A DNA stretch of 64,000 nucleotides, taken from positions 1 through 64,000 of the forward strand of contig SVGJ01000003.1 in NCBI GenBank assembly GCA_015056415.1, given 5' to 3'. Both the position numbers and the translations under genes were made by a program. The notes beneath the pieces are model-generated. The model had not been told where the DNA came from and ran no database searches. It was given only the letters and a program-made list of their open reading frames with translations. Positions 17,185 to 24,831 of the stretch are shown in pieces. Position 1 is the stretch's first letter. The number at the start of each line of letters is the position of its first letter. Origin of the DNA: Clostridiales bacterium. GTDB taxonomy: Bacteria > Bacillota > Clostridia > Christensenellales > Aristaeellaceae.

Positions 17185-17403
17185 ATGGAAATGACCTTGC
17201 TGAATGCTCAGGTGGGCAGGGAATACATCATCCGCCGCATCGATACCGATGATGAGGAGCTGGATTCCTTTCTGTTTTCGCTGGGCTGCTACTCCGGCGA
17301 GCCCATTACCGTGGTGAGCCGCAGGGGCAATGGCTGCGTGGTTTCCGTCAAGGACGCCCGTTACAGCATCGATGGTCAGCTGGCACGGGCTATTGTGGTC
17401 TGA
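17185..17403 (+). CDS. feoA: FeoA domain protein
   Basis: 72 residues, a lone SH3-like FeoA domain (MTLLNAQVGREYIIRRIDTD ... LGCYSGEPITVVSRRGNGCV, ending YSIDGQLARAIVV). It is thought to bind the FeoB cytoplasmic region and assist ferrous iron uptake. GGAGGCGCGCC precedes the ATG. Under the promoter at 17098 with a probable iron-repressor box; feoB follows after 123 bp that contain a second box. Confidence 0.9.
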   Translation: MEMTLLNAQVGREYIIRRIDTDDEELDSFLFSLGCYSGEPITVVSRRGNGCVVSVKDARYSIDGQLARAIVV

Positions 17404-17454
17404 ATGATAAAAGAGCAGCGGCAGGAATGACCGGCCGCATTTCTTTGGAATGAT

Positions 17455-17471
17455 GGTTAAGCAAAGCTAAC
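17455..17471 (+). promoter_or_regulatory. Second candidate metalloregulator box between feoA and feoB
   Basis: GGTTAAGCAAAGCTAAC, same GTTA-N8-TAAY spacing as the box at 17130-17146 and nearly palindromic (GTTAAGC / GCTAAC). It lies 55 bp before the feoB start. No convincing separate promoter is seen here. Confidence 0.45.
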
Positions 17472-17526
17472 TACAGGCCGGGGCCTCCGGGCTGAACGGA
17501 TATAGGTTGGATCGAGGAGGACATTC

Positions 17527-19521
17527 ATGAGAATTGCACTGACCGGCAATCCCAACAGTGGCAAGACGACGATGTACAACGCGCTGACTGGCAGCAATGA
17601 GAAGGTCGGCAACTGGGCCGGCGTGACCGTGGAAAAGAAAGAGCATCCCATTAAGAGGGTCTATTGCGCTGGCACCCAGGAGATGACCGCGGTCGACCTC
17701 CCCGGCGCGTATTCGATGTCTCCCTTCACGTCTGAGGAGAGCATCACCAGCGTCTACGTCCGCAACGAGAAGCCTGACGTGATCGTGAACATTGTGGACG
17801 CCACCAACCTGAGCCGCAGCCTGTTCTTCACCACACAGCTGCTGGAGCTGGGCATCCCCATGGTGGTGGCCCTGAACAAAACGGACGTGAACGAGAAAAA
17901 GAAGACCACCATCGACGCCGCCGCGCTTTCCGCCAGGCTGGGCTGTCCCGTGGTGGAAACTGTCTCCACTACCAACGAGGGTCTCAAAAATGTGATCGGG
18001 GCCGCCGTGGCGCAGATCGGCAAGGTGCAGGCTGCGCCCTATACCCAGGGCGCCATCGACCTGACCAGCAAATCTGAAGTCGAAAAGGCCGACCGTGCCC
18101 GCTTCGCCTTTGTGAACGGCATCGTGAAGGAAGTGGAGACTCGCAAGGTCTTCACCAAGGATAAGAACTTCCAGGACAAGATCGACGCGGTGGTGACCCA
18201 TCCCGTCTGGGGCCTGGTCATCTTTGCCGCGATCATGTTCGGCGTGTTCTGGATCTCGCAGGCCGAGGGCGGTCTGGGCGCGTGGCTGGCCGGTGTGCTG
18301 GAGGGCTGGATGGAGGCCGTTCAGGAATGGGTCGCCGGCCTGGTGGCGAATGCTTCTCCCATCCTGCAGGCCCTGGTGGTGGATGGCATCGTGGGCGGTG
18401 TGAGCGCCGTGCTGGGCTTCCTGCCGCTGGTGATGGTGATGTACTTCCTCATCGCCCTGCTGGAGGATTGCGGCTATATGGCGCGCGTCTCCGTGGTGCT
18501 GGATCCCATCTTCAAGAAGGTGGGCCTCTCCGGCAAGTCTGTGATCCCCTTTGTCATCGGCACCGGTTGCGCCATTCCTGGCGTGATGGCCTGCCGTACC
18601 ATCCGCAATGAGCGTGAACGCCGCGCCACCGCCATGCTGGCGCCCTTCATGCCCTGCGGCGCCAAGCTGCCCGTGATCGCCCTGTTTGCCGGCGCGTTCT
18701 TCGCTGACGCCAGCTGGGTGGGCCCCATGATGTACTTCGCGGGCATTGTGATCATCTTCTTCGGTGCGCTGATCATCAACAAGATCACCGGCAACAAGGC
18801 CCGCAAGTCCTTCTTCATTATTGAGCTGCCGGAATACAAGCTCCCCAGCCTGAAGCGTGCTTTCATGTCCATGCTGTCCCGCGGCTGGTCTTACATCGTC
18901 AAGGCCGGCACCATTATCCTGCTGTGCAATACCGTGGTTCAGATCATGCAGTCCTTTACCTGGAACCTTACCGTGGCCAATGAGACTGCTTCTGATTCTA
19001 TTCTCGCTTCCATCGCAAATCTCTTTGCGTATCTGCTGATTCCCGTTATCGGTTATCACTGCTGGCAGCTGGCCGCAGCTTCGGTGACCGGCTTCATCGC
19101 AAAGGAAAACGTGGTCGGCACGCTGGCTGTGTGCTTTGCCCTGACCAACATGAACGACCATGAGGTTGTTTCACTGGCCTTGGGCGGAAACACCGGCGTA
19201 CCCATGCCTGCTGTGGCGGCACTGGCTTACCTGATGTTCAACCTGTTCACCCCGCCGTGCTTCGCGGCCATCGGCGCCATGAACGCCGAAATGAAGAGCA
19301 GCAGGTGGCTGTGGGGCGGCATCGGCTTCCAGCTGGGCGTTGGATTCACCATCGGCTATGCGGTGTATCAGGCAGGCACCCTGATCACCACCGGCGCGGT
19401 GGGAGGTGGCTTCATCCCCGGCCTGATCGCTGTGGCAGTCTTCGCGGCGGTGATCGCTTACCTTATCCACAAGGCCAACCGCTCCCTTCAAAGCGAGCAT
19501 AAGCTGAAGGCTCAGGCCTGA
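17527..19521 (+). CDS. feoB: Ferrous iron transport protein B
   Basis: 664 residues. N-terminal G-protein domain: P-loop GNPNSGKTT (7-15), DLPGAYS (G3), NKTD (G4); then a helical guanine-dissociation region and a membrane part with two Gate repeats (GCAIPGVMACRTIRNERERR and GFIAKENVVGTLAVCFAL). Imports Fe2+ across the membrane. Its C-terminus ends near an amphipathic KANRSLQSEHKLKAQA. GAGGAC gives the ribosome site. Forms the feo operon with feoA upstream and a Cys-rich peptide gene 18 bp downstream. Confidence 0.97.
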   Translation: MRIALTGNPNSGKTTMYNALTGSNEKVGNWAGVTVEKKEHPIKRVYCAGTQEMTAVDLPGAYSMSPFTSEESITSVYVRNEKPDVIVNIVDATNLSRSLFFTTQLLELGIPMVVALNKTDVNEKKKTTIDAAALSARLGCPVVETVSTTNEGLKNVIGAAVAQIGKVQAAPYTQGAIDLTSKSEVEKADRARFAFVNGIVKEVETRKVFTKDKNFQDKIDAVVTHPVWGLVIFAAIMFGVFWISQAEGGLGAWLAGVLEGWMEAVQEWVAGLVANASPILQALVVDGIVGGVSAVLGFLPLVMVMYFLIALLEDCGYMARVSVVLDPIFKKVGLSGKSVIPFVIGTGCAIPGVMACRTIRNERERRATAMLAPFMPCGAKLPVIALFAGAFFADASWVGPMMYFAGIVIIFFGALIINKITGNKARKSFFIIELPEYKLPSLKRAFMSMLSRGWSYIVKAGTIILLCNTVVQIMQSFTWNLTVANETASDSILASIANLFAYLLIPVIGYHCWQLAAASVTGFIAKENVVGTLAVCFALTNMNDHEVVSLALGGNTGVPMPAVAALAYLMFNLFTPPCFAAIGAMNAEMKSSRWLWGGIGFQLGVGFTIGYAVYQAGTLITTGAVGGGFIPGLIAVAVFAAVIAYLIHKANRSLQSEHKLKAQA

Positions 19522-19539
19522 CCGTAAGGAGTATCTTTT

Positions 19540-19704
19540 ATGACGGATTTCATTATCATTGCTGTGCTGGCGGTGATCGTGGGCGCTGCGGCTGCTTACA
19601 TCATCCGGGCCAGGAAAAGAGGGCAGAAGTGCATCGGCTGCCCCTACAGCAAGACCTGCGCCTCCAGGGGTTGTGGCTGCGGCTGCGGCACGGAGGGCGA
19701 ATAA
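19540..19704 (+). CDS. FeoB-associated Cys-rich membrane protein
   Basis: 54 residues, shorter than most ORF cut-offs. One N-terminal membrane helix (DFIIIAVLAVIVGAAAAYII), then basic RARKRGQK and a Cys cluster: CIGCPYSKTC and CGCGCG. This matches the small FeoB-associated Cys-rich proteins (FeoC-like in position) found after feoB in Firmicutes; they may hold iron or an Fe-S cluster near the pore. Starts 18 bp after feoB with AAGGAG at a good distance. Confidence 0.85.
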   Translation: MTDFIIIAVLAVIVGAAAAYIIRARKRGQKCIGCPYSKTCASRGCGCGCGTEGE

Positions 19705-19714
19705 CTCATTTGCA

Positions 19715-19748
19715 AATGCCCCGGGAAGAGTGCTCTTCCCGGGGCATT
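19715..19748. terminator. Strong hairpin ending the feo operon
   Basis: AATGCCCCGGGAAGAG-TG-CTCTTCCCGGGGCATT, a perfect 16-bp stem between convergent genes; no clear T-tract on the plus side. Confidence 0.75.
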
Positions 19749-19754
19749 GTGCGT

Positions 19755-20618
19755 TTACAACTGAGCGCAGACCAGGTCGTATACCGCGCGCATAAGCTCC
19801 TGAGTCCGGCGGCATTCAGCCACCACGGTGACCACGGCGTCCTTGGCGTCCATCACGATGGAAAGCTGGCAGTACTTGCCGTCGGCCCGGTAGGAGTTAT
19901 GCTCGCCCCGCCAGAACAGGTAGCCGTAGTAGGGGACGTCGGCAGCGGCGGTGCTTTCTTTGATCCACTGCTCGGAAAGGAGCTGCTGGCCGTTCCAGCG
20001 GCCTTTGTTCAGGCAGAACAGGCCGAAGCGGTGCAGCTCCGAAATAGTGAGGAACAATCCGCCCGCGCCGAAACTGTTGCCCAGGGGATCGGTCTCCCAG
20101 GTGGGGCGCTTGATGCCCAGGGGCGTGAAAAGCCGGGGCGTGAGGTATTCGATCAGGTCGCAGCCGGCCCGGCGCTGCACAAGAACGCCCGCCAGATAGG
20201 GACCCACGTTGCTGTAAACAAACTTTGTGCCGGGAGCATACTCAAAGGGGATGGAGAGGCTCAGCTTCACCCAGTCGTCTTCATCATAGAAGGGGCGCTG
20301 CTCGGCCATCAGGCTTCCCACGGCCTGGCCCAGGCACATGGTCAGCAGGTCGCGGACGGTGGCCTTGCGCAGGTTTTCATTCACGATGGCGGGTAGGTCG
20401 CCGGCGAAGGCGTCGGTCAGCTTTTCGTCAAGGGAGAGCAGGCCTTCCTGCAGGGCGAAGCCCACCGCGCAGGATGTGAAGCTCTTGGTGGCGGAATAGA
20501 TGTTGCGGCGACATTCGCCCTCGCTGCGCCACCGGGCGATGAGCTCTCCGTGCTGTGTCACGTTGAGGCCCAGTACGTTCAGCTTTTCGGCGGCCTGGAT
20601 AAAGGCGGAAAGTTCCAT
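19755..20618 (-). CDS. Serine hydrolase of the beta-lactamase / class C family
   Basis: 287 residues. Catalytic SxxK is Ser42-Ala-Thr-Lys45 in NIYSATKSFTS and the Tyr motif is Tyr135-Ser-Asn in KFVYSNVGPYLAG, as in penicillin-binding proteins, esterases and class C beta-lactamases. There is no signal peptide, so a cytoplasmic esterase or amidase-type role is more likely than drug resistance. It ends near a strong hairpin and follows ispE on the minus strand with 21 bp between, so probably co-transcribed. Substrate unknown. Confidence 0.85.
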   Translation of the reverse strand: MELSAFIQAAEKLNVLGLNVTQHGELIARWRSEGECRRNIYSATKSFTSCAVGFALQEGLLSLDEKLTDAFAGDLPAIVNENLRKATVRDLLTMCLGQAVGSLMAEQRPFYDEDDWVKLSLSIPFEYAPGTKFVYSNVGPYLAGVLVQRRAGCDLIEYLTPRLFTPLGIKRPTWETDPLGNSFGAGGLFLTISELHRFGLFCLNKGRWNGQQLLSEQWIKESTAAADVPYYGYLFWRGEHNSYRADGKYCQLSIVMDAKDAVVTVVAECRRTQELMRAVYDLVCAQL

Positions 20619-20639
20619 AGCGATACTCCTTTCGCGGCG

Positions 20640-21506
20640 TCAGTCGGTGATGATCAGGCTTTCCGGACAGGTGCGGCAATAGAAGGTGGAGGCCCAGTGG
20701 TTTCGCAGGGAACGGGCAATATCGCGGGCGTCTTCTTCGGTTGCGAATACGCCGAATACCGCCGAGCCGCTGCCGGTCATCAGCGCGGTGATGGCTCCAC
20801 GCTGCTTCAGCGCTGTGATGGCCTCGCCAATGGGGGGGCGCATATCCTGGCTGACGGCTTGCAGCACGTTGCCCAGGCTGGTGGCAAGCAGTGCCGTGTC
20901 GCCAGAGGCAAGGGCCTGTTGGGCGTTATCGGAGGCGGGGCGGGGGATGTTTTCCTTTTCGTGATAGGCGGCGAATACCTCGCTGGTGCTCAGCCCGCGG
21001 CAGGGCTGGATGACCACCAGGTCGTAGCAGCGGCCGCAGGGCAGCGAGACCATCTTTTCGCCGATGCCCGTGGTGCGGGTCAGGCCGCCCCGCAGGCAGA
21101 AGGGGACGTCCGCGCCCAGCGTGAGGCCGATGGCCTCCAGCTGTTCCTGGTTCAGCCCGGTGCCCCACAGCCGGTTCAGGCCTGCCAGTACGCCGGCTGC
21201 GTCGGCGCTGCCGCCGCCCATGCCGGCGCCCACCGGGATGCGCTTCTCCACGTGGATGGCCGCGCCCCTGCGGCAGCCGGTGGCCTCCTGCAGCGCCACG
21301 GCGGCACGATAGGCCAGGTTGCGCTCGTTGGCGGGGAGCTTCGGGTAACCGCCGGTGGAAAGCGAAAGCTCGCCGGCGGGCGTCAGGGTGATCGTATCGG
21401 CCAGGGATACCGGCTGCATGAGCATATCCATCAGGTGATAGCCGTCCTCGCGCTGGCCGAGGATATCCAGCGTCCAGTTGATCTTGGCACGGGCTTTGAT
21501 GCGCAT
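20640..21506 (-). CDS. ispE: 4-diphosphocytidyl-2-C-methyl-D-erythritol kinase
   Basis: 288 residues. GHMP kinase of the MEP isoprenoid pathway, phosphorylating CDP-ME at the 2-hydroxyl. N-terminal RIKARAKINWTLDILGQRED with Lys8 matches the family; the ATP loop is PVGAGMGGGSADAAG (91-105); the C-terminal MTGSGSAVFGVFATEEDA is the third GHMP motif. AAGGAGATTCGCC precedes the start. First gene of a two-gene transcript with the serine hydrolase; promoter at 21536-21564. Confidence 0.96.
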   Translation of the reverse strand: MRIKARAKINWTLDILGQREDGYHLMDMLMQPVSLADTITLTPAGELSLSTGGYPKLPANERNLAYRAAVALQEATGCRRGAAIHVEKRIPVGAGMGGGSADAAGVLAGLNRLWGTGLNQEQLEAIGLTLGADVPFCLRGGLTRTTGIGEKMVSLPCGRCYDLVVIQPCRGLSTSEVFAAYHEKENIPRPASDNAQQALASGDTALLATSLGNVLQAVSQDMRPPIGEAITALKQRGAITALMTGSGSAVFGVFATEEDARDIARSLRNHWASTFYCRTCPESLIITD

Positions 21507-21535
21507 GGCGAATCTCCTTTGTGCTTGTTATCCTA

Positions 21536-21564
21536 ATGATAATCCAGGCGGGAAAAAAGTGCAA
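21536..21564 (-). promoter_or_regulatory. Sigma-A promoter of ispE
   Basis: Minus strand TTGCAC, 17-bp spacer, TATCAT; 30 bp before ispE. Its -35 overlaps the -35 region of the divergent promoter at 21563-21591. Confidence 0.65.
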
Positions 21565-21591
21565 TACAAAATACGGAAAGTATGCTATACT
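21563..21591 (+). promoter_or_regulatory. Probable promoter of the DUF1934 operon
   Basis: TATACT at 21586-21591 preceded at 17 bp by AATACA (4 of 6 to consensus); the -35 is weak. Confidence 0.5.
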
Positions 21592-21626
21592 GATGGTGCA
21601 ATGAATTGAAGGAGCGATGGCATCGC

Positions 21627-22091
21627 ATGAATCAGAACGAAAAAAAGCGGCATGTGCTGGTAACGCTGCTGGGCGGCGCCAAGAATGAGCGGGGCGAGAC
21701 CGAGGAGCCCATCCGCCTGATGACCACCGGCGAATTGTCCCCCACGCCCAACGGGTGCATCCTGCGCTATCAGGAAAGCCAGACGGATGACAGCGACGGC
21801 AGCGTGATGACCCAGGATATCATCCTGATGGCGCAGCCGGGCCGTGTGAGCATGAACCGCCTGGGGGACTTTGGCACCTCCATGGTGTTTGTGAAGGATC
21901 GCCGGTTCGAGGGTGTGTACCGTACCCCCTATGGCGATATGGACATGGCGCTCTTTGCCACGCAGGTGGATGTGGATCTGGCCGAGGACCGGGGCAGCAT
22001 TTACCTGGAGTATCAGCTGGACTTTGCCGGCGGGTTTGCCTCCATGCACACCATGAAGCTGGAGTACGTGGCCAGCGATAAGCCGTGCTGA
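21627..22091 (+). CDS. DUF1934 beta-barrel protein
   Basis: 154 residues. Calycin-like DUF1934 fold known from YwiB-type proteins: RHVLVTLLGGAKNERGE at the N-terminus, ILRYQESQTDDSDGSVMTQD, and SIYLEYQLDFAGGFASMHTM near the end. No enzyme activity is established; members sit near argS, rpoE or murein genes in Bacillus. ATG at 21627 has GGAG 12 nt upstream; an in-frame start at 21606 has none. The stop overlaps the next start (GTGCTGA), so expression is coupled. Confidence 0.8.
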   Translation: MNQNEKKRHVLVTLLGGAKNERGETEEPIRLMTTGELSPTPNGCILRYQESQTDDSDGSVMTQDIILMAQPGRVSMNRLGDFGTSMVFVKDRRFEGVYRTPYGDMDMALFATQVDVDLAEDRGSIYLEYQLDFAGGFASMHTMKLEYVASDKPC

Positions 22092-22570
22092 CCGCGCTGC
22101 GCCATCAGGTCCGGGAGCATCTGGAGGCTTTGCCTGCCCAGCGCAAGCCCGCCCTGCGGCGCACCGATGATCCCGGTGCGCTGCTGATGACCGACCTGCC
22201 CCGTATTGCCGGGCCGGAAGAGGTGGCGGCATTCATCGCCGCGCTGGAAAAAGAGGGCTGGCGGGCATGGCAGGAGCCGGGCTGGCTGCTGCTGGATCAT
22301 GACGTTCCTGTGCCGGATCGTCCCTGGCCGGATGCGTTTCCCGGCGAATGGGGCTGCTGTCTGCGGCTTTTGCGGGCGCATCCCGGCAAGGATGCGCCGC
22401 GGGAGTATATCCGTGCGCTGGTAAAGGCGGCGGAACAGGGAAATGACAAGGTGGAGCGTTTGTGCAAGGCGTGGCATGGCGAGTTTGCCGCGCGAATGCG
22501 GGAGCATCAGCCGCTGCCGGGAGGGCTTGTGCCCTATCTGCTGGCGGCCATGAAGGAGGAAACAAGATGA
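22085..22570 (+). CDS. Conserved-looking protein of unknown function
   Basis: 161 residues from a GTG start that overlaps the DUF1934 stop; its own stop overlaps the next ATG (ATGA). I do not recognise the family. It is soluble, with no signal or membrane segment, Trp- and Arg-rich (EKEGWRAWQEPGWLLLDHDV), and predicted mainly helical in the second half (REYIRALVKAAEQGNDKVER). Its tight position between DUF1934 and an MBL hydrolase argues that it is a real coding gene and part of the same unit. Confidence 0.7.
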   Translation: MLTALRHQVREHLEALPAQRKPALRRTDDPGALLMTDLPRIAGPEEVAAFIAALEKEGWRAWQEPGWLLLDHDVPVPDRPWPDAFPGEWGCCLRLLRAHPGKDAPREYIRALVKAAEQGNDKVERLCKAWHGEFAARMREHQPLPGGLVPYLLAAMKEETR

Positions 22571-23217
22571 TCATCAGTTGTATCGGCCATGCGGAGTTTT
22601 TGCTGGAAATGGAAAACGGTATGCGTATCGTTACCGACCCTTACGACGATACCTGCGGTTATCCCGTCGTGCCGGTGAAGGCGGAGGTGGCGCTGGTATC
22701 CCACGGGCACCACGACCATAACGCCGTGGAAAACGTGAAGGATGTAAGCCGTATCGTCGACGCCGCAGGCGAGCATACCCTTGCCCCGGATGTAAAGGTC
22801 ACGGCAGTAAGCTGCTTTCACGATGAAGCCCAGGGCAGCAAGCGCGGCGGGAACCTGATGTTCCTGATCGAGGCGGAGGGCCTGCGGGTGGCGCATCTGG
22901 GCGATCTGGGGCATATGCCAACGGCGGAGCAGGCGGCTATGCTGGCTCCTGTGGATGTGCTGATGCTGCCTGTCGGCGGCTTTTACACCATTGATGCCCT
23001 CACCGCAAGGGAAGTGGCGCAGCTGCTGCAGGCGCAGGTGATCCTGCCCATGCACTACCGCACCGAGGCCAACGCTGGTTGGCCCATCGCTCCGCTGGAT
23101 GAGTTCCTTGCCCTGTATAGCAATGAGGCGGAAAAACTGGATTTGCTGCGGATCAGCAAAGACGATATGGCTTGCCAGCCGGCACTGGCCGTGCTGCAGC
23201 CGCAGAGTCTGAAATAA
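22567..23217 (+). CDS. Metallo-beta-lactamase-fold hydrolase (UlaG-like)
   Basis: 216 residues. The metal motif is His46-x-His48-x-Asp50-His51 in LVSHGHHDHNAVEN, followed by His in VSCFHDEAQGSKRGGN, Asp in HLGDLGHMP and His in ILPMHYRTEANAG. The short UlaG/YcjY-type architecture suggests a phosphodiesterase, lactonase or nuclease; substrate unknown. ATG at 22567 overlaps the preceding stop, with AAGGAGGAAACAAG as ribosome site; an open extension upstream runs through the previous gene and is not used. Confidence 0.88.
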   Translation: MIISCIGHAEFLLEMENGMRIVTDPYDDTCGYPVVPVKAEVALVSHGHHDHNAVENVKDVSRIVDAAGEHTLAPDVKVTAVSCFHDEAQGSKRGGNLMFLIEAEGLRVAHLGDLGHMPTAEQAAMLAPVDVLMLPVGGFYTIDALTAREVAQLLQAQVILPMHYRTEANAGWPIAPLDEFLALYSNEAEKLDLLRISKDDMACQPALAVLQPQSLK

Positions 23218-23244
23218 CAACAAAATGTCATTGCGAAAGTATAG

Positions 23245-23276
23245 AACAGCATGGAGAATATCCATGCTGTTTTGTT
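23245..23276 (+). terminator. Terminator after MBL hydrolase
   Basis: Stem ACAGCATGGA-GAATA-TCCATGCTGT followed by TTTGTTG. Confidence 0.8.
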
Positions 23277-23295
23277 GAAAACATATCCTACTGGG

Positions 23296-23324
23296 TAGAC
23301 AACGGCTGCTTCTCGTGGTATAAT
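23296..23324 (+). promoter_or_regulatory. Sigma-A promoter of degV gene
   Basis: TAGACA at 23296-23301, 17-bp spacer, perfect TATAAT at 23319-23324. Confidence 0.75.
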
Positions 23325-23361
23325 AAACCCGATAATAAAGTATTAAAAAGGGGAAAACGCT

Positions 23362-24222
23362 GTGACAAATAGGATTGTTCTGGTTGCTGAAACCGGGTCA
23401 GACGTTTCTGAAAAACTTGCCGAGGAGCTGGGCGTCGTGCTGGTGCCCATGCACGTTTCCATGGATGAGAAAAGCCTGGACGATGGCGCGTTCCCGCCGG
23501 AAGAGGTCTGCGCCTATTATGACCGGACCGGCAAGGTGCCCACAACCAGCGGCAGCACGGCTTATGATTTTGAGCGCGTTTATGAGCGCATTTTTGCAGA
23601 GGATCCCCAGGCTCGGGTGCTGCATCTGGCCTACTCCGCTGTGACGACGTGCTCCTATCACAGCTCCGAACTTGCTATCGAGGGCAAGCCCTACGAGAAG
23701 AACGTTCGCATCCTGGATACCAAGCACGTCTCAGTGGGTCAGTGCGCGGTTGTGGTGGAGGTCGCCGGTTGGCTGGACCGTAATCCGCAGGCCACATTGG
23801 ACGAGGCAGCTGAGGCTGCACAGGCCATCGCCGAGCGAACGAGGATGTGCTTTGTCCCCAAGAATCTGGATTACCTGCGCGCCGGTGGGCGATGCAGCAA
23901 TGCGGTGGCGCTGGTGGGTAACCTGCTGAACCTCCATCCCTGCATCGAGATCGTCGATGGTAAGCTGCTGGCGGGTAAGAAATACCGCGGCGCCATGACG
24001 AGGATCGCTCCTGTGCTGCTGCGGGAATTCGTGCAGAAGCACAGCCTGCGAAAGGAGCAGATCTACTTCATCAACACCCCCTACATGGAGGAGAACATCC
24101 GCGCCGTGCTGGAAGCGGAAGCGACAGCCCTGGGCTTCCGAAAGGTGACGTGGGTGAAGACCGGCTGTGTGATCACCTGCCACGGCGGCCCCGGGGCCTT
24201 TGGTATCGTGGGCAGCGTATAA
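23362..24222 (+). CDS. DegV family fatty-acid-binding protein
   Basis: 286 residues. Two-domain DegV fold: IVLVAETGSDVSEKLAEELG with VVLVPMHV at the start, PTTSGSTAYDFERVYERIF, LDTKHVSVGQCAVVVEVAGW, and a C-terminal RIAPVLLREFVQKHSLRKEQ then CHGGPGAFGIV. Members hold a fatty acid and in the FakAB system present it to the FakA kinase; no fakA is nearby. Starts with GTG after AAAAGGGGAAAA. Monocistronic between promoter and terminator. A second DegV gene lies at 48903-49790. Confidence 0.92.
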   Translation: MTNRIVLVAETGSDVSEKLAEELGVVLVPMHVSMDEKSLDDGAFPPEEVCAYYDRTGKVPTTSGSTAYDFERVYERIFAEDPQARVLHLAYSAVTTCSYHSSELAIEGKPYEKNVRILDTKHVSVGQCAVVVEVAGWLDRNPQATLDEAAEAAQAIAERTRMCFVPKNLDYLRAGGRCSNAVALVGNLLNLHPCIEIVDGKLLAGKKYRGAMTRIAPVLLREFVQKHSLRKEQIYFINTPYMEENIRAVLEAEATALGFRKVTWVKTGCVITCHGGPGAFGIVGSV

Positions 24223-24226
24223 AGAA

Positions 24227-24266
24227 GCAACGGTGTGTCGATTGATCGGCACACCGTTGCCTTTTT
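24227..24266 (+). terminator. Terminator after degV
   Basis: Stem GCAACGGTGTG / CACACCGTTGC followed by CTTTTTG. Confidence 0.8.
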
Positions 24267-24338
24267 GCCGGGGCGTAGAAAGATTTGTTCAGCCCTTTCG
24301 TCGCGGCTTCCTGTTGAGTGCCGTGCCCCTTGCAAAGG

Positions 24339-24372
24339 GAAAACCCACTTCCATTGCTGAAAGTGGGTTTTG
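24339..24372 (-). terminator. Terminator of the aryl-acid operon
   Basis: AAAACCCACTT ... AAGTGGGTTTT stem; minus-strand T-run TTTTCCC follows. Located 16 bp past the ACT gene stop. Confidence 0.7.
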
Positions 24373-24387
24373 AAAGACCTGAAGACC

Positions 24388-24819
24388 TTATGCCAGGCCC
24401 AGCTCCGTCTTGGTGGCGACGTGCAGACCATGGGCGGTGAGGCGGGAAACGAAGGCGTTCTCATCCTTGAGACGGAAGATCATGCAGGCCTTGCCATCGG
24501 CATGGGGGAACATGGAGTACATATAATCCACGTCGATGTTGCCCTCGGCCAGGACGTCCAGCACAGAGGCCAGGCCGCCGGCCTCGTCAGGTACGACCAC
24601 CGCCACAACGGGGGTCATGTTCAGGATGCAGCCGGCCTCCAGCAGAACGCCGGTGGCCTTTTCGGAATTATCCACGATCAGGCGCAGAACGCCGTAATCC
24701 TTGGTTTCGGCGATGTTGATGGCGCGCATATTAATGGCGTTGTCAGCCAGAAGGCGGGTGATCTGCGCCAGCTGGCCGGCGCGGTTTTCCAGAAAAACGG
24801 AGATCTGATGTACGCTCAT
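24388..24819 (-). CDS. Tandem ACT-domain regulatory protein
   Basis: 143 residues, two ACT repeats: QISVFLENRAGQLAQITRLL (first) and VVPDEAGGLASVLDVLAEGN (second). ACT domains bind amino acids; this stand-alone type typically follows phenylacetate-CoA ligase and IOR genes in anaerobes, and may sense an aromatic amino acid or regulate the ligase. It starts 12 bp after the paaK-like gene. Its partner has not been shown for this family, so the role is inferred from context. Confidence 0.88.
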   Translation of the reverse strand: MSVHQISVFLENRAGQLAQITRLLADNAINMRAINIAETKDYGVLRLIVDNSEKATGVLLEAGCILNMTPVVAVVVPDEAGGLASVLDVLAEGNIDVDYMYSMFPHADGKACMIFRLKDENAFVSRLTAHGLHVATKTELGLA

Positions 24820-24831
24820 GTTGTCGCCTCC

